Source of the DNA: an uncultured Chitinophagaceae bacterium
GTDB taxonomy: Bacteria; Bacteroidota; Bacteroidia; Chitinophagales; Chitinophagaceae
Length of the DNA: 23,872 nt
NCBI GenBank assembly: GCA_937996595.1
Contig: CALKVC010000004.1
Span: forward strand, 1 to 23,872
Direction of reading: 5' to 3'
In this document: positions 23,824 to 23,872 of the stretch, piece by piece
Layout of the letters: each line of letters starts with the position of its first letter
How positions within the stretch are numbered: position 1 is the stretch's first letter
Notes under the pieces: model-generated
What the model was told of the DNA's origin: nothing
The model's input: the letters and a program-made list of their open reading frames with translations, nothing else
The model's database searches: none
Program-made: the position numbers and the translations under genes

Positions 23824-23872
23824 ATGGACGAAAAAACAACGATAGTAACGGAAAAACAATTCAGGAAAAAGA
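23824..23872 (+). CDS. Start of a gene cut by the window edge, possibly a molybdopterin oxidoreductase
   Basis: Only 16 codons are visible: M-D-E-K-T-T-I-V-T-E-K-Q-F-R-K-K. They follow the cytochrome b stop by 8 nt. A basic N-terminus of this kind would suit the n-region of a Tat signal, and Bacteroidota genes in this position often encode sulfite-oxidase-like (SuoX/MsrP fold) proteins. The visible residues alone do not prove any family. Confidence 0.45.
   Translation, partial: MDEKTTIVTEKQFRKK

Overview
The window looks like a chromosomal segment from a member of the Bacteroidota, most likely near the Chitinophagales/Chitinophagaceae. The signs are moderate GC, a C-terminal type IX secretion sorting domain, many lipoproteins with Bacteroidota-style lipoboxes, a ProRS of the archaeal/eukaryote-like class, no Shine-Dalgarno pattern, and several perfect matches to the Bacteroidota -7 promoter element TAnnTTTG directly upstream of genes. 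I see no rRNA, tRNA, CRISPR array, insertion sequence or prophage. Most of the content is housekeeping and cell envelope.

Layout. 1-989 (-) is proS, cut by the window edge. 1250-3544 (+) holds a Tyr/Ser-rich lipoprotein and a FadL-like outer-membrane barrel. 3543-3660 is a G-rich tandem-repeat tract between convergent genes. 3695-6858 (-) is a tRNA-maturation block: cca, a pRiA4b ORF-3-like protein, then miaA. 7118-9538 (+) is lon, followed by a terminator. 9724-10863 (-) is a lipoprotein with a likely glycoside-hydrolase barrel. It diverges from 11157-13490 (+), a di-haem peroxidase with a long N-terminal extension plus a small lipoprotein cytochrome c. 13506-16271 (-) is a large secreted GSDH/PQQ-type beta-propeller protein with PKD and T9SS domains.

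16612-20325 (-) holds an OmpA-like protein with thrombospondin type-3 repeats, an RlpA-like double-psi barrel protein and an L,D-transpeptidase lipoprotein. Divergent from these, 20393-22315 (+) holds a VanX/DdpX-like D-Ala-D-Ala dipeptidase and lpxB. Together this is an envelope neighbourhood covering peptidoglycan cross-linking, peptidoglycan turnover, OM-peptidoglycan anchoring and lipid A. A 54-aa membrane micro-protein at 22312-22476 (-) overlaps the lpxB stop. The window ends with a lipoprotein MsrB, a b-type cytochrome membrane subunit and the first 16 codons of a third gene, probably its oxidoreductase partner, which suggests an extracytoplasmic redox or repair cassette.

The most notable non-coding signals are three kinds. 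Several intergenic tracts have strict 7- or 8-nt periodicity (1022-1070, 5297-5324, 5363-5418, 3543-3660). The TAnnTTTG boxes at the pRiA4b-like gene, cca and lpxB lie only 4-6 nt from the ATG, which predicts leaderless mRNAs. Palindromes lie upstream of the peroxidase operon and of ompA. I do not see a clearly new defence or biosynthetic system here.
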